DNA of 64,000 nucleotides from Burkholderiales bacterium GJ-E10. GTDB lineage: Bacteria; Pseudomonadota; Gammaproteobacteria; Burkholderiales; Burkholderiaceae_F. Under the pieces are notes generated by a model. The model made no database searches. It saw nothing but the letters and a program-made list of their open reading frames with translations, and was not told where the DNA came from. This document shows, piece after piece, positions 8,617 to 17,115 of the stretch. Position 1 is the stretch's first letter. Every line of letters begins with the position of its first letter. The DNA lies in the NCBI GenBank assembly GCA_000828975.1, contig AP014683.1, positions 3,119,700 through 3,183,699 on the forward strand, written 5' to 3'. The translations under genes were made by a program, and so were the position numbers.

Positions 8617-9282
8617 GTGCGCACCCTCATTGTCGAAGATGACCCCACGCTCGGCGCCTCCACTGCACATGGCCTGGAACTGGAAGGATTTGCCGTAGAT
8701 TGGCGCACCGACGGCGCCAGCGCGGACGCCGCCTTGATCGCGCAGAAATACGACACCATCGTGCTGGACCTGGGCCTGCCCGGGATTCCCGGGGAGAGCC
8801 TCCTGCGCAGCTGGCGCGAGCGATCCGACTATACGCCGGTCCTCGTGCTGACCGCGCGCGGTTTCGTCCTCGACCGGGTGCGCCTGCTGAATCTCGGTGC
8901 GGACGATTATCTGGTCAAGCCGTTCGATCTCCTCGAACTGGGGGCGCGGTTGCGCGCGCTGGCCCGGCGCCATGGCGGCAAGACGGAAGCCATGCTCGAG
9001 TACGGGTCGCTGCTGCTTTCGCGCAGCGATCACGTCGCCATGTGGAAGGGCGGCCGCGTGGAGTTGACCAAGCGCGAGTACCGGATCCTCGATACCTTGT
9101 TGCGTAACCGTGGGCGAGTGCTCACTCGCAAGCAGCTCGAGGAAGCCCTGTACGGCTGGGGCGAGGAGATCGAGAGCAACGCCATCGAGGTGCACGTCCA
9201 CAACCTGCGCCGCAAACTGTCCCGTGACCTGATCGAGACCGTCCGGGGAACCGGTTACCGTCTCAGTCCGAATGCACAGTAG
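8617..9282 (+). CDS. OmpR/TctD-type response regulator
   Basis: A DNA-binding response regulator of 221 aa. The receiver begins MRTLIVEDDPTLG, with acidic D8-D9 and phosphoacceptor D51 in IVLDLGLPG; LTARG and DDYLVKPFD give the conserved Thr and Lys. The C-terminal winged helix (ELTKREYRILDTLLRNRG to LIETVRGTGYRL) is of OmpR type. It overlaps the following kinase by 11 nt, so the two are coupled. All phosphorylation residues are present. Divergence from dsbD suggests, but does not prove, control of that gene. TctD/QseB-like members sense diverse signals, so the input cannot be named. Confidence 0.93.
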   Translation: MRTLIVEDDPTLGASTAHGLELEGFAVDWRTDGASADAALIAQKYDTIVLDLGLPGIPGESLLRSWRERSDYTPVLVLTARGFVLDRVRLLNLGADDYLVKPFDLLELGARLRALARRHGGKTEAMLEYGSLLLSRSDHVAMWKGGRVELTKREYRILDTLLRNRGRVLTRKQLEEALYGWGEEIESNAIEVHVHNLRRKLSRDLIETVRGTGYRLSPNAQ

Positions 9283-10714
9283 CAGCGAGGCATCCCCGCC
9301 GGCGGTGCCCGGCTGGTCCCTGCGCCGCCGGCTGCTGGTGCTGACGGCGAGCGTCACCGCCATCGCCTGGCTGGTCGGCGGGACGGCGACGTTTTTCGTC
9401 TCGCGCCACATCAGCAATACCTTGTTCGACCATCGGCTGCGCGACATCGCGGAGGAATTGCTGACGTTCGCCGATCACGAGATCACCGAACTGCAGGAGG
9501 CCGGCGCGGGGATCGTCCATGTGGACGGCGCGCGGACGATCGGCGCACACTACCACTACCAGATCTGGTCGCCGGAGGGTCGGTTGCTGCTGGTGAGTGT
9601 GCACACGGGCCATGCGCCGTTTGCACCGCTCCATCGGCTGGGGTTCTCCACCGATCTGGTGCGGGGCGTCCGCAGCCGGATCATCGTGATTGTGTCCGAC
9701 GACGGCAGCAAGATTCTCGAAATGGCCGAACCGCTATCGGCGCGTTCGGTGTATCTCGTTCCCGACCTGCCGCTGTTGCTGATCCCCTTGCTGTTTTCCC
9801 TGGCTGTGCCGCTCGGGTTCGGGGCCTGGATGGTCCGCGCCGCCACCGGCAGCCTGGACGAGTCGGCGCTGCAGTTGCGCCAGCGGTCTCCCGACGACCT
9901 GCGTCCGCTCCCGCTGGCCGGCCTGCCGCTCGAACTGACGCCCATCGTCGCGGCGATCAATTCGCTGTTCTCCCGGATCGAAAATGCGCTGGCGGTCGAA
10001 CGCAGCTTCACCGCTGCCGCCGCCCACGAACTTCGCACCCCCCTGGCCAACATCAAGATCCAGGCACAAGTGGCTTCGCTGACGCGCGACGAGGCCAGCC
10101 GGCAGCGCATGCTCGCCCGATTGGCGTCATCGATCGACCATACGTCTCATATGGTCGACCAGTTGCTGACGATGTCCCGGATCGATGGGCTGATCGCGTT
10201 GCGCGCCCAGGCGGTGCGGTTGCAGCTCGATTCGGTGGCGGCGCACGTCATCGACGAACTGCGTTCCTCGGCCGACCGGCGGTCGCAGACGATCATCGAG
10301 GAATTCGACGCCGCCGACGTCGAGGCGACGGAATTCGGGGTCGCGGTGCTGGTGCGCAACCTGCTCGACAACGCCATCCGCTACACGCCGGTCTCGGGAG
10401 CCATCCGCGTCCGAACCGGCACGCGCGATGGACGCGGATTCCTGACCGTCGAAGACAGCGGTCCGGGCATCCCGGAGGCGCAGCGGCAGCAGGTGTTCGA
10501 GCGCTTCTTCCGTTTGCCCAATTCCGGCGCCGAAGGCTGCGGGATCGGCCTGTCCATCGTGCGCGCGGTGGCGGAAATGCACGGCGCCGAAATTGCGCTT
10601 GCGCAGTCCGTCCTGGGTGGATTGCAGGTTACTGTCGAGTTTCCGCCCGTCCCTGCGGTCGCGTCCGATGTCCCGGCCGCAACGGGCAACCCCGGCGATC
10701 TGCCGCATTCCTGA
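9272..10714 (+). CDS. Sensor histidine kinase (TctE/QseC type)
   Basis: Membrane sensor of 480 aa, partner of the overlapping response regulator. A first transmembrane segment lies near residues 25-50 (LVLTASVTAIAWLVGG), a periplasmic sensor follows to about 165, and a second segment is near 168-190. The HisKA box AAAHELRTPLAN carries H252. The ATPase domain shows LVRNLLDNAIRYTP (N box), VEDSGPGIP (G1), FERFFRLP (F box) and GCGIGLSIVRAVAEMH (G2). All catalytic motifs look intact. The ligand is unknown. Confidence 0.93.
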   Translation: MHSSSEASPPAVPGWSLRRRLLVLTASVTAIAWLVGGTATFFVSRHISNTLFDHRLRDIAEELLTFADHEITELQEAGAGIVHVDGARTIGAHYHYQIWSPEGRLLLVSVHTGHAPFAPLHRLGFSTDLVRGVRSRIIVIVSDDGSKILEMAEPLSARSVYLVPDLPLLLIPLLFSLAVPLGFGAWMVRAATGSLDESALQLRQRSPDDLRPLPLAGLPLELTPIVAAINSLFSRIENALAVERSFTAAAAHELRTPLANIKIQAQVASLTRDEASRQRMLARLASSIDHTSHMVDQLLTMSRIDGLIALRAQAVRLQLDSVAAHVIDELRSSADRRSQTIIEEFDAADVEATEFGVAVLVRNLLDNAIRYTPVSGAIRVRTGTRDGRGFLTVEDSGPGIPEAQRQQVFERFFRLPNSGAEGCGIGLSIVRAVAEMHGAEIALAQSVLGGLQVTVEFPPVPAVASDVPAATGNPGDLPHS

Positions 10715-10731
10715 GTTTCGGGGAGGAGCCT

Positions 10732-11421
10732 ATGCATGCGTTGCGCCGTCGTGTCCTGGTCTGCTCCGGCAGCGCGCCCTTGCGCGCCAGCCTGTGCGCT
10801 TGTCTTGCCTCGCAGCCGGACCTCGAAGTGGTCGGCTCCTGCGCCGGCAGCGACGAAATCCTGCGGCAGGCGGACGCGCAGGCGCCGGATGTGATCCTGG
10901 TCGATCTTTCTCCTCCGGGACGATGGCAGGCCGCAATCCTGCATCGCATCCGCAACGGCGTGCCGCAGGGTCGGATCCTCGCGACCACGAACTGCACGGC
11001 CGACGAGATGGTCCGCGCGGTCCTGCGCGCCGAATGGGACGGCTTCATCGCGGCACAGGATCCCCTCGACGACCTGCTGCGGGCTGTGCGAGACATCCCC
11101 CGCGGCCGAAAATTCGTCTCTTCGTCGCTGTCGGCTGCGTGGTCGGCGGACGTGCCGGTCGGAGGCACCCATCGGCAGGGCGGAGTCGCGCGCTCTGCCG
11201 GCGACGCCAGCCCATGGGACCGGCTGACGCTCCAGGAGGGCAACATCCTGCGCCTCATCGCCCAGGGCTACACCAACCGCGCTGCCGCGGCGCACCTGCG
11301 GGTCAGCGCCAAAACGGTGGAGAAGCATCGTGCCAACCTGATGCGCAAGCTCGGCTTGCGCGACGCGACGGCGCTCGCGGAATTCCTGCGCGAACGAGGT
11401 CTGCTCGACTCGCTCCATTGA
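10732..11421 (+). CDS. LuxR/NarL-type regulator with degenerate receiver
   Basis: The C-terminal helix-turn-helix is canonical LuxR: LTLQEGNILRLIAQGYTN then AAHLRVSAKTVEKHRANLM. The receiver-like N-terminus keeps an aspartate (D58 in VILVDLSPPG), but the usual acidic pair after strand 1 is replaced (VLVCSGSAPLR), and the conserved lysine near GFIAAQDP is absent. Mg-dependent phosphorylation is therefore doubtful, and it may be a pseudo-receiver. It follows the TctE-like kinase by 17 nt and converges on the NarX-like kinase gene 32 nt away, its probable functional partner. Target genes are unknown. Confidence 0.85.
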   Translation: MHALRRRVLVCSGSAPLRASLCACLASQPDLEVVGSCAGSDEILRQADAQAPDVILVDLSPPGRWQAAILHRIRNGVPQGRILATTNCTADEMVRAVLRAEWDGFIAAQDPLDDLLRAVRDIPRGRKFVSSSLSAAWSADVPVGGTHRQGGVARSAGDASPWDRLTLQEGNILRLIAQGYTNRAAAAHLRVSAKTVEKHRANLMRKLGLRDATALAEFLRERGLLDSLH

Positions 11422-11453
11422 CCCGCTCGAGCGACCCGTTTCGGATCGCGGCG

Positions 11454-12527
11454 TCAGCCACTTCCTCCGGGCAGCGGCCAGACGATGCGGATGGTCGTGC
11501 CGCCGTTGCGCTGGGACTGCACCGTGGTTCGCCCGCCGGTCGCCTCGGCCCGGGCGCGAACCAGCCCCAAACCCATCCCTCCCGTCACCGACGCGCCGAA
11601 CGCCGCCTCGGCGGCTGGCGCGTCGAAACCGATACCGTCGTCTTCGATGGTCAGGCTGATTCCATCCGGAGCCGCCTGCAGACGCAGATTCGCGTGGCGG
11701 GCATGGGCGTGGCGCACGACGTTGTCCAGCAGCTCCTCCACGATCCGGATCAGGTCGGTGTTGCGCAAGGCCGGAATCCGATCCTCCGGGACCGCCACCT
11801 CGCAAGACAACTGGAGTCCGGGTGCGGACGCTTCCGCCGCCCGGCACCCGGCCGACACGGCGTCGGCCAGCCCAAGATCCTCGAGATGACGGGAATGCAG
11901 CGCTTCCGAAAGCTGCCGCAGTCCGATCAGCACGTCGCGCAGGCGCCCGATGGCTTCCCGCAAGGGGGCCGCGCCGTCCGAGCCGATGCGCTGCGCCTGC
12001 CGCAGTCCTTCCTCCGCCGCATATTTGGCGGCCGCGACCACGGGCGCGATCTCGCCGTCGAGGGTGGCCGCCGCGTGCCGGCGCTGCGCATCCCAACGTC
12101 TCAGCACCGCATAGGTGGCCCGTTGCGCCCGCCGCACTTCTTCGGCGTCCGCCACGAGGCGGAGGCGGCGTTCGACCCAGAAAACGAGCGTCCCGCCCTC
12201 CTCGCTGCCGGCGCCCACCGTCATTTCCACCAGGGTCCGGCGCCCGCTCCGTCCGCGCAATGCAAGCTCGAACTGGTCCACCGCGCCGAAGCGTATGCGT
12301 GCAACCGCGACATCCGCGGCCGCACGCCATTCCTCCACCGCCAGATCCTGCAACGACCGTCCCTGCAGTTCCTGCGGCTGGAATCCCAGCATGGCCGCCG
12401 CCGTGGCACCCGCTTCGCGGATGCGTCCGTCGGCGTCGATCCGGACCGCCGTGCGTGGCAGCGCACCGATGCCGTCCGGCAATGGCGGGGCCGGACGATC
12501 GGTGTGCCGGGTTGGGAGCGGATCCAT
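11454..12527 (-). CDS. NarX/UhpB-like kinase with PAS domain, lacking phosphoacceptor His
   Basis: A soluble 357-aa protein with no transmembrane segment. A PAS-like sensor spans about residues 20-125 (IDADGRIREAGATAAAMLGF). Next is a HisKA_3-like helix in which the expected LHD reads LDG (HAAATLDGEIAP), so the phosphorylated histidine is missing. The HATPase domain is well preserved: IVEELLDNVVRHAHA, IEDDGIGFD and GGMGLGLVRARAEATGG. It could bind ATP without autophosphorylating at the usual site. The gene converges with the LuxR-type regulator, itself degenerate. The first IS copy lies 60 nt upstream of its start and may have disturbed its promoter. Confidence 0.8.
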   Translation of the reverse strand: MDPLPTRHTDRPAPPLPDGIGALPRTAVRIDADGRIREAGATAAAMLGFQPQELQGRSLQDLAVEEWRAAADVAVARIRFGAVDQFELALRGRSGRRTLVEMTVGAGSEEGGTLVFWVERRLRLVADAEEVRRAQRATYAVLRRWDAQRRHAAATLDGEIAPVVAAAKYAAEEGLRQAQRIGSDGAAPLREAIGRLRDVLIGLRQLSEALHSRHLEDLGLADAVSAGCRAAEASAPGLQLSCEVAVPEDRIPALRNTDLIRIVEELLDNVVRHAHARHANLRLQAAPDGISLTIEDDGIGFDAPAAEAAFGASVTGGMGLGLVRARAEATGGRTTVQSQRNGGTTIRIVWPLPGGSG

Positions 12528-12590
12528 GCGGCCCTCCTCTTATTGACGGTTCATTGTTCCACCGCGGGATCGCCCCCATGATGAGGCTAG

Positions 12591-13930
12591 CAGGCTGTTG
12601 AAAAACGGCTGAGTGTGTCAGCGAAGTGGCTTGTCGAACGTTGAATAGTCATTGTCGATTCTCCAGTAGGACGGGACCAATGCGCGGTAGCGACGGGATG
12701 CAAGAGGCGTTGTTCTTGATGGCAAAGCTCGACGATTTCGTTCCGTCCGATCATCCGCTTCGTCCAATTCAGGGCATTGTGAACACAGCACTCGCCGGAC
12801 TGAACGACTTGTTCAATGAGATGTACGCTGGTACCGGCCGTGCCTCGATTGCCCCCGAGAAACTGATGCGTGCGTTGCTGCTCCAGTTGTTCTATTCGGT
12901 TCGCAGCGAACGGCAGCTCATGGAGCAGATCCGATACAACCTGCTGTTCCGGTGGTTCGTGGGTCTGGCTATCGACGATCCGGTCTGGGACCACTCCGTT
13001 TTCTCGAAGAACCGCGACCGGTTGATCGAGCACGAGGCCGTCGAGAAGTTCTTCACCGAGGTGATGTCGCTGGCCGACAAGAACGGATTGCTCTCGAAGG
13101 ATCATTTCTCGGTTGATGGAACTCTGGTGCAAGCGTGGGCGAGCCACAAGAGTTTCCGACCCAAGGACGGAGGCGACGGGGGGCCAAGCGCGCCCGGACG
13201 CAACGCCGACACCGACTGGAAGGGACGTCCGCGCAGCAACGACACGCATGCCAGCACGACGGATCCCGATGCACGGCTGTTTCGCAAAAGCTCCAACACT
13301 GCCGCGATCCTTTGCTACCAGGGGCACGCGCTGATGGAGAACCGAAACGGGCTCATTGTCGGAGCGGTCGTCACACACGCAGGTGGCACTGCCGAACGAG
13401 ATGCGGCGCTGACGATGATCGAAACCGTTCCCGGAACGCAGCGCAAGACCGTGGCGGCGGACAAGGCATACGACACGGCAGGGTTCGTCGAATCCTGCCG
13501 ACTTGCCAACGTTACGCCGCATGTGGCGATGAATGTGGGACGTCCTGGTGGCAGCGCGATCGATGCGCGGACATCCCGTCACGCGGGGTACGAAGTCAGC
13601 CAACGGATTCGCAAGCGAATCGAAGAGCACTTCGGTTGGGCCAAGACAGTCGGCCGGATACGGCAGACCATGTTCCGCGGAATCCGGCGCGTCGACCACC
13701 AGTTCAAACTGAACATGTTGGCGAGCAACATCGTCCGGATGGGCCGAATACTGTCGGAGGTACCCGAATTTGCAGTTCAAGGAGCCCGGTGATGCAAGAA
13801 ATCGAGCAACCTGGGCGCGACGATACCGGTTCCGGGGTCCAAAAACATGGACCGAACATGCGGAATCGTTGATCAGCGGCGCGTTCACGATGCAAAGTTC
13901 TCGCTCAGAGGGGCGAATTTCAACAGCCTG
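12591..13930 (+). mobile_element. IS5-family-like insertion sequence, copy 1
   Basis: A 1340-bp element with one transposase gene. Ends are inverted repeats sharing CAGGCTGTTGAAA (13 bp perfect, imperfect beyond). CTAG lies immediately outside both ends (12587-12590 and 13931-13934) and is best read as a 4-bp target duplication, though it could be the outermost bases of a 17-bp repeat. A second copy of the same length lies inverted at 43755-45094. The element sits between the start of the NarX-like kinase gene and the Spy-like gene, so it separates both from their upstream sequences. The family is assigned from the DDE transposase and the 4-bp target; IS1182-like grouping is an alternative. 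Confidence 0.93.
12680..13792 (+). CDS. IS5-family DDE transposase (copy 1)
   Basis: Catalyses cut-and-paste movement of the element. Conserved points are EKLMRALLLQLFYSVRSERQ in the N-terminal helical part, first Asp in HFSVDGTLVQAWASHKSF, second Asp in VAADKAYD, and the Glu in RKRIEEHFGWAKT. The ATG at 12680 (MRGSDGMQEALF) is preferred and gives 370 aa; a GTG at 12626 would give 388 aa but adds an unconserved-looking stretch near the terminal repeat. It is intact with no frameshift and identical in translation to the second copy, which suggests recent activity. Confidence 0.93.
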   Translation: MRGSDGMQEALFLMAKLDDFVPSDHPLRPIQGIVNTALAGLNDLFNEMYAGTGRASIAPEKLMRALLLQLFYSVRSERQLMEQIRYNLLFRWFVGLAIDDPVWDHSVFSKNRDRLIEHEAVEKFFTEVMSLADKNGLLSKDHFSVDGTLVQAWASHKSFRPKDGGDGGPSAPGRNADTDWKGRPRSNDTHASTTDPDARLFRKSSNTAAILCYQGHALMENRNGLIVGAVVTHAGGTAERDAALTMIETVPGTQRKTVAADKAYDTAGFVESCRLANVTPHVAMNVGRPGGSAIDARTSRHAGYEVSQRIRKRIEEHFGWAKTVGRIRQTMFRGIRRVDHQFKLNMLASNIVRMGRILSEVPEFAVQGAR

Positions 13931-14033
13931 CTAGGCAAGTTTGTTCCATTTCGTATCGGAACGTCGACAAATCGCCACGGTGATGCCAACTTCGTCTAAT
14001 GTCGGGCGTGTCGGAACCACCTGGAGACCTGCC

Positions 14034-14696
14034 ATGGAACGCCTGCCCCTTTCCTTCCTGCGCCGCGCCGCGCTCGGTATCACCTTTGCAACCGGTTTCG
14101 CGCTGAGTGCGGTCGCGGTCGCGGCCCCGCCCGCCGCCGCAGCGGCCGGCCCGACCACGATGGCGGCGGCGTTTTCGCGCCATGTGCAATGGCATCTGGA
14201 CAACCTGGCGGATCGTCTCGAGATCCAGGCTTCGCAGGAGCCGGCGTGGCAGACGTTCGAAGCCGCGTTGCGCAACGTCATGACCTTCCACTGGAAGATG
14301 ATGGCCTCGCCGATGCCCGGTCCGGACACGAATGCGGCGACGATCGCGCGCTTGCGTGCCGATCGCGCCGCAGAGCAGGCCCGCAATCTGGACCGCCTGG
14401 CGAAGGCGACGGCCGGGCTGCGGCAGGTGCTGACGACGAATCAGCGGGAAGTCCTCGATGAAGTGGCCAGCCGGTATGCCGGACATCACTTCGGACATTG
14501 CTTCGGTCCCATGATGCGGGGGCGTGGCGGCATGGGGATGGGAATGGGCCCGGGCCCGGGCCCGGGAATGGGCTGGGGGCCGGGCGCGATGTCCGGCTGC
14601 GCCTATGGCGACGGCTGTAACGGCCCGATGGGAGGGGCGATGCCGCAGGCCGCGTCCCCGGGGAGTGCTGCCAAGGGCAACGGAGGGACTCCTTGA
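14034..14696 (+). CDS. Spy/CpxP-like periplasmic LTXXQ protein with Gly/Met-rich tail
   Basis: A signal peptide (RRAALGITFATGFALSAVAV) leads into a helical, charged domain that includes LEIQASQEPAWQTFE and LTTNQREVLDEVA, the LTXXQ motif of the Spy/CpxP family of envelope-stress chaperones. The last 70 residues are rich in Gly, Met, Pro and His (GMGMGMGPGPGPGMGWGPG), possibly metal-binding. The ATG at 14034 follows GGAG at good spacing. The gene begins 104 nt after the IS end, so its native promoter may have been displaced. It overlaps the following creatininase gene by 4 nt. The chaperone role is inferred. Confidence 0.8.
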   Translation: MERLPLSFLRRAALGITFATGFALSAVAVAAPPAAAAAGPTTMAAAFSRHVQWHLDNLADRLEIQASQEPAWQTFEAALRNVMTFHWKMMASPMPGPDTNAATIARLRADRAAEQARNLDRLAKATAGLRQVLTTNQREVLDEVASRYAGHHFGHCFGPMMRGRGGMGMGMGPGPGPGMGWGPGAMSGCAYGDGCNGPMGGAMPQAASPGSAAKGNGGTP

Positions 14697-15553
14697 GCGG
14701 AGTGTCGGCGTCCCGACCCTTCGCGGTTGCGCTGGCCGCGCTTTCCCTGAGCGTTCTGGGTGTCTGCCCGCCGGCCGGCGCAGCGTGCGCCGGCGCGTCC
14801 GCGTCGGTTGCCGCGGGCCGCTCCGTGTATCTCGAGGACCTCACCTGGATGGAACTGCGCGACGCGGTGCGCGCGGGGAAAACCACCGCGATCATTCCCA
14901 TCGGCGGCACCGAGCAAAGCGGTCCTGCGATCGTCCTGGGGAAACATAACGCGCGGGTGCGCTGGCTCAGCGGGCGGATCGCGCAGGAACTCGGCAATGC
15001 GCTCGTCGCGCCCGTCGTGGCCTACGTTCCCGAAGGGTCCACCGAGCCGCCCAGCTCGCACATGCGATTCCCGGGCACGATCACCGTGCCGCCGGCGGTG
15101 TTCGATGCGACCTTGGCCTCCATCGCCGACAGCCTGCGCATCCACGGCTTCCGCACCATCGTGTTTCTGGGCGACCACGGCGGCTATCAGAAGGACGTGG
15201 CGCGGCTCGCGCACCGGTTGAACCGCAAGTGGGCACCGGGCACACGGGTGCTGGCGCCACCGGAATATTTTCACGCCTCGTTCGAGGGGTTCGCGCAAAT
15301 TCTGCGAGAGCGCGGATACCGCGCCGACGAACTCGGCACGCACGCGGGCCTGCTCGACACGTCGTTGTCGCTGGCGGTCGATCCGGCGCTGGTGCGGACG
15401 GACCTGCTGCATGCGAAGGGAGTTCCCTTCGACACCGCGCACGGCGTCTACCACGGCGACCCCCGGCGCGCGACGGCGGCGCTGGGCCGGCTCGGCCTCG
15501 ACGAGATCGTACGGAAGACGGTTGCGGCGATCCGCGCGCAGGAACGGCGATGA
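14693..15553 (+). CDS. Secreted creatininase-family amidohydrolase
   Basis: Creatininase-family enzymes are metal-dependent amidohydrolases. The fold's signature is present: IPIGGTEQSGPAI (Glu), LGKHNARV (His), FLGDHGGYQKDV (Asp/His) and the THAGLLDTSLSL region. Unlike typical cytoplasmic members, an N-terminal signal-like segment (FAVALAALSLSVLGVCPPAG) predicts export. The start is a TTG whose last bases form TTGA with the previous stop, so it is translationally coupled to the Spy-like gene; a GTG lies three codons on. The gene runs convergent to queC, 25 nt away. Substrate unknown; creatinine is not implied. Confidence 0.83.
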   Translation: MSGVSASRPFAVALAALSLSVLGVCPPAGAACAGASASVAAGRSVYLEDLTWMELRDAVRAGKTTAIIPIGGTEQSGPAIVLGKHNARVRWLSGRIAQELGNALVAPVVAYVPEGSTEPPSSHMRFPGTITVPPAVFDATLASIADSLRIHGFRTIVFLGDHGGYQKDVARLAHRLNRKWAPGTRVLAPPEYFHASFEGFAQILRERGYRADELGTHAGLLDTSLSLAVDPALVRTDLLHAKGVPFDTAHGVYHGDPRRATAALGRLGLDEIVRKTVAAIRAQERR

Positions 15554-15578
15554 ACGGCTCGAGTTCGCCCGGCCCCCG

Positions 15579-16346
15579 CTACGGGCGGGCGCTGCGCGAT
15601 GACGCTTCGGCGGCGACCCAGCGCCGCCAACCGTCCGCGCGCAGCGCGCAGGCGGGGCATGTGCCGCAACCGTATCCCCACGGGTGGCGTTCGCCCCGCT
15701 CTCCCAGATAGCACGTGTGCGTGTGCTCGACGATCAGGTCGACCAGGGATGTGCCGCCCAGTGTCTGCGCCAGCGCCCAGGTCTGGGCCTTGTCCAGCCA
15801 CATGAGCGGCGTCTCGATCGTCATCGGTTCGCCCATGCCCAGCGATAGCGCCTCCTGTTGGGCGCGGATCGTCGCATCGCGGCAATCCGGGTATCCCGAA
15901 TAATCCGTCTGGCACATGCCGCCGACCAGCCTACGGATCGAACGCCGATAGGCGAGCGCCGCGGCCAGGGTCAGGAACACGAGGTTGCGGGCGGGCACGA
16001 AGGTGTTCGGCAGGCCGTTGTCCTGCATGAAAATCGCCCGCTCGCGCGTCAGCGCCGAGTCTGCGATGCGGCCGAGCACCGGGAGGTCCAGCGTGTGGTC
16101 CGGCCCTAGGCGGTCGCGCCACCGGGGCGACAGCGCCTCGATGCGATCGCGGAGCACGGCGCGCTGATCGAGTTCGATGCGATGCCGCTGGCCGTAATCG
16201 AATCCCACCGTTTCGACCCGGTCGTAGCGCTCCAGCGCCCACGCGAGGCAGGTCGTCGAATCCTGCCCGCCGGAAAACAGGACGAGCGCCGCGGTGGCGT
16301 CGGCCATGCCCGAACCCGGTTCCATCGGTGCCGTCGTTTCCATCAT
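15579..16346 (-). CDS. queC: 7-cyano-7-deazaguanine synthase
   Basis: Converts 7-carboxy-7-deazaguanine to preQ0 with ATP and ammonia, on the way to queuosine in tRNA. The ATP-binding PP loop [18 protein letters not shown] is near the start; [17 protein letters not shown] and [15 protein letters not shown] follow; the zinc site is CYLGERG to CGTCPAC at the C-terminus. The start at 16346 (ATGATG) is chosen because AGGA precedes it, overlapping the stop of cdh; 255 aa. Longer versions begin inside cdh. No queD, queE or queF is in the window. Confidence 0.93.
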   Translation of the reverse strand: MMETTAPMEPGSGMADATAALVLFSGGQDSTTCLAWALERYDRVETVGFDYGQRHRIELDQRAVLRDRIEALSPRWRDRLGPDHTLDLPVLGRIADSALTRERAIFMQDNGLPNTFVPARNLVFLTLAAALAYRRSIRRLVGGMCQTDYSGYPDCRDATIRAQQEALSLGMGEPMTIETPLMWLDKAQTWALAQTLGGTSLVDLIVEHTHTCYLGERGERHPWGYGCGTCPACALRADGWRRWVAAEASSRSARP

Positions 16347-16353
16347 CCCATTC

Positions 16354-17115
16354 CTACCGACATCTGCGCGCCGTGAGCAATTCCTCCGCGTGACCGCGGT
16401 CGAGGCGCCACCAGTTTGCCTCATCGCTCAGAACGAAAAGCCCGCGGTCTCCATCATGCACCACGGCAATGGTCAGGCGTGCGCGCTCGTCGCGCGTGCG
16501 CGCGCCCCAATCCCGCGCCGCGATGCGGAACGGACTTTGCGTGAGGTCGGCGACCCGGTCGACCCGATAGCGATGACCATGCCATTCGACTGTCGCGCCT
16601 GCAGGCAGCGGCGCGGGCAGTGCGCGCAGGAGGGCACGCACGCCGGGCGCGAGCAGGTCGATGTGGATGTGCAACTGTTCCTGGGATCGGGCATAGCGCG
16701 AGTTCACCGCCAGGCCGACGTCGTCATCGGGAACGGCGATGCCGGAACGGGTGCGCGCCGCCTGCAGGGTGTGGGTGCGCTCCCGCCATGCCCATGCGAA
16801 GTAATCCGGTTCGCCCGGCGACTGCAGCGCTCGCGCCTCCACGCCCACGCGGCGCGTGGTCGGGATCAACAGGAAATGCGTTGCACCGCAACGGTCCTTG
16901 AGCACGGCATATCCTCGCCGCTCTTCGCATTGAAGGGCCGCGCCGGCGGCGTGTGGACCGGGGCCGTTGCAGCCGCGGTCGACGATCCGCCAGAGCGCAA
17001 GGTTCGCGGGCCCTTCCGCGCGCGTCGCACAGCCGCCGCACAACAGCGGCGCAGCGAGGGCGAGCGCGGCCGCCGCCAGTCCGGCGCGGATGACGTTACG
17101 ACACCGCGCTGGCAT
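16354..17115 (-). CDS. cdh: CDP-diacylglycerol diphosphatase
   Basis: HIT-like hydrolase converting CDP-diacylglycerol to phosphatidate and CMP. Conserved stretches are [39 protein letters not shown] and [16 protein letters not shown] (the HIT-like HxH motif), with a closing C near the end, all in E. coli Cdh order. The N-terminus is a lipoprotein-type signal ([13 protein letters not shown]), so it is probably anchored to the membrane facing the periplasm. It overlaps the end of cobA by 20 nt and is followed within 8 nt by queC, so the three are likely one transcript despite unrelated pathways. Confidence 0.87.
   Translation of the reverse strand: MPARCRNVIRAGLAAAALALAAPLLCGGCATRAEGPANLALWRIVDRGCNGPGPHAAGAALQCEERRGYAVLKDRCGATHFLLIPTTRRVGVEARALQSPGEPDYFAWAWRERTHTLQAARTRSGIAVPDDDVGLAVNSRYARSQEQLHIHIDLLAPGVRALLRALPAPLPAGATVEWHGHRYRVDRVADLTQSPFRIAARDWGARTRDERARLTIAVVHDGDRGLFVLSDEANWWRLDRGHAEELLTARRCR

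Noticed and set aside
12587-13888. 433-aa frame antisense across the IS, repeated at 43797-45098
   Set aside because: Repeated only because the IS is repeated. It has no ribosome site, and its sequence has no known fold; the sense transposase is clear.
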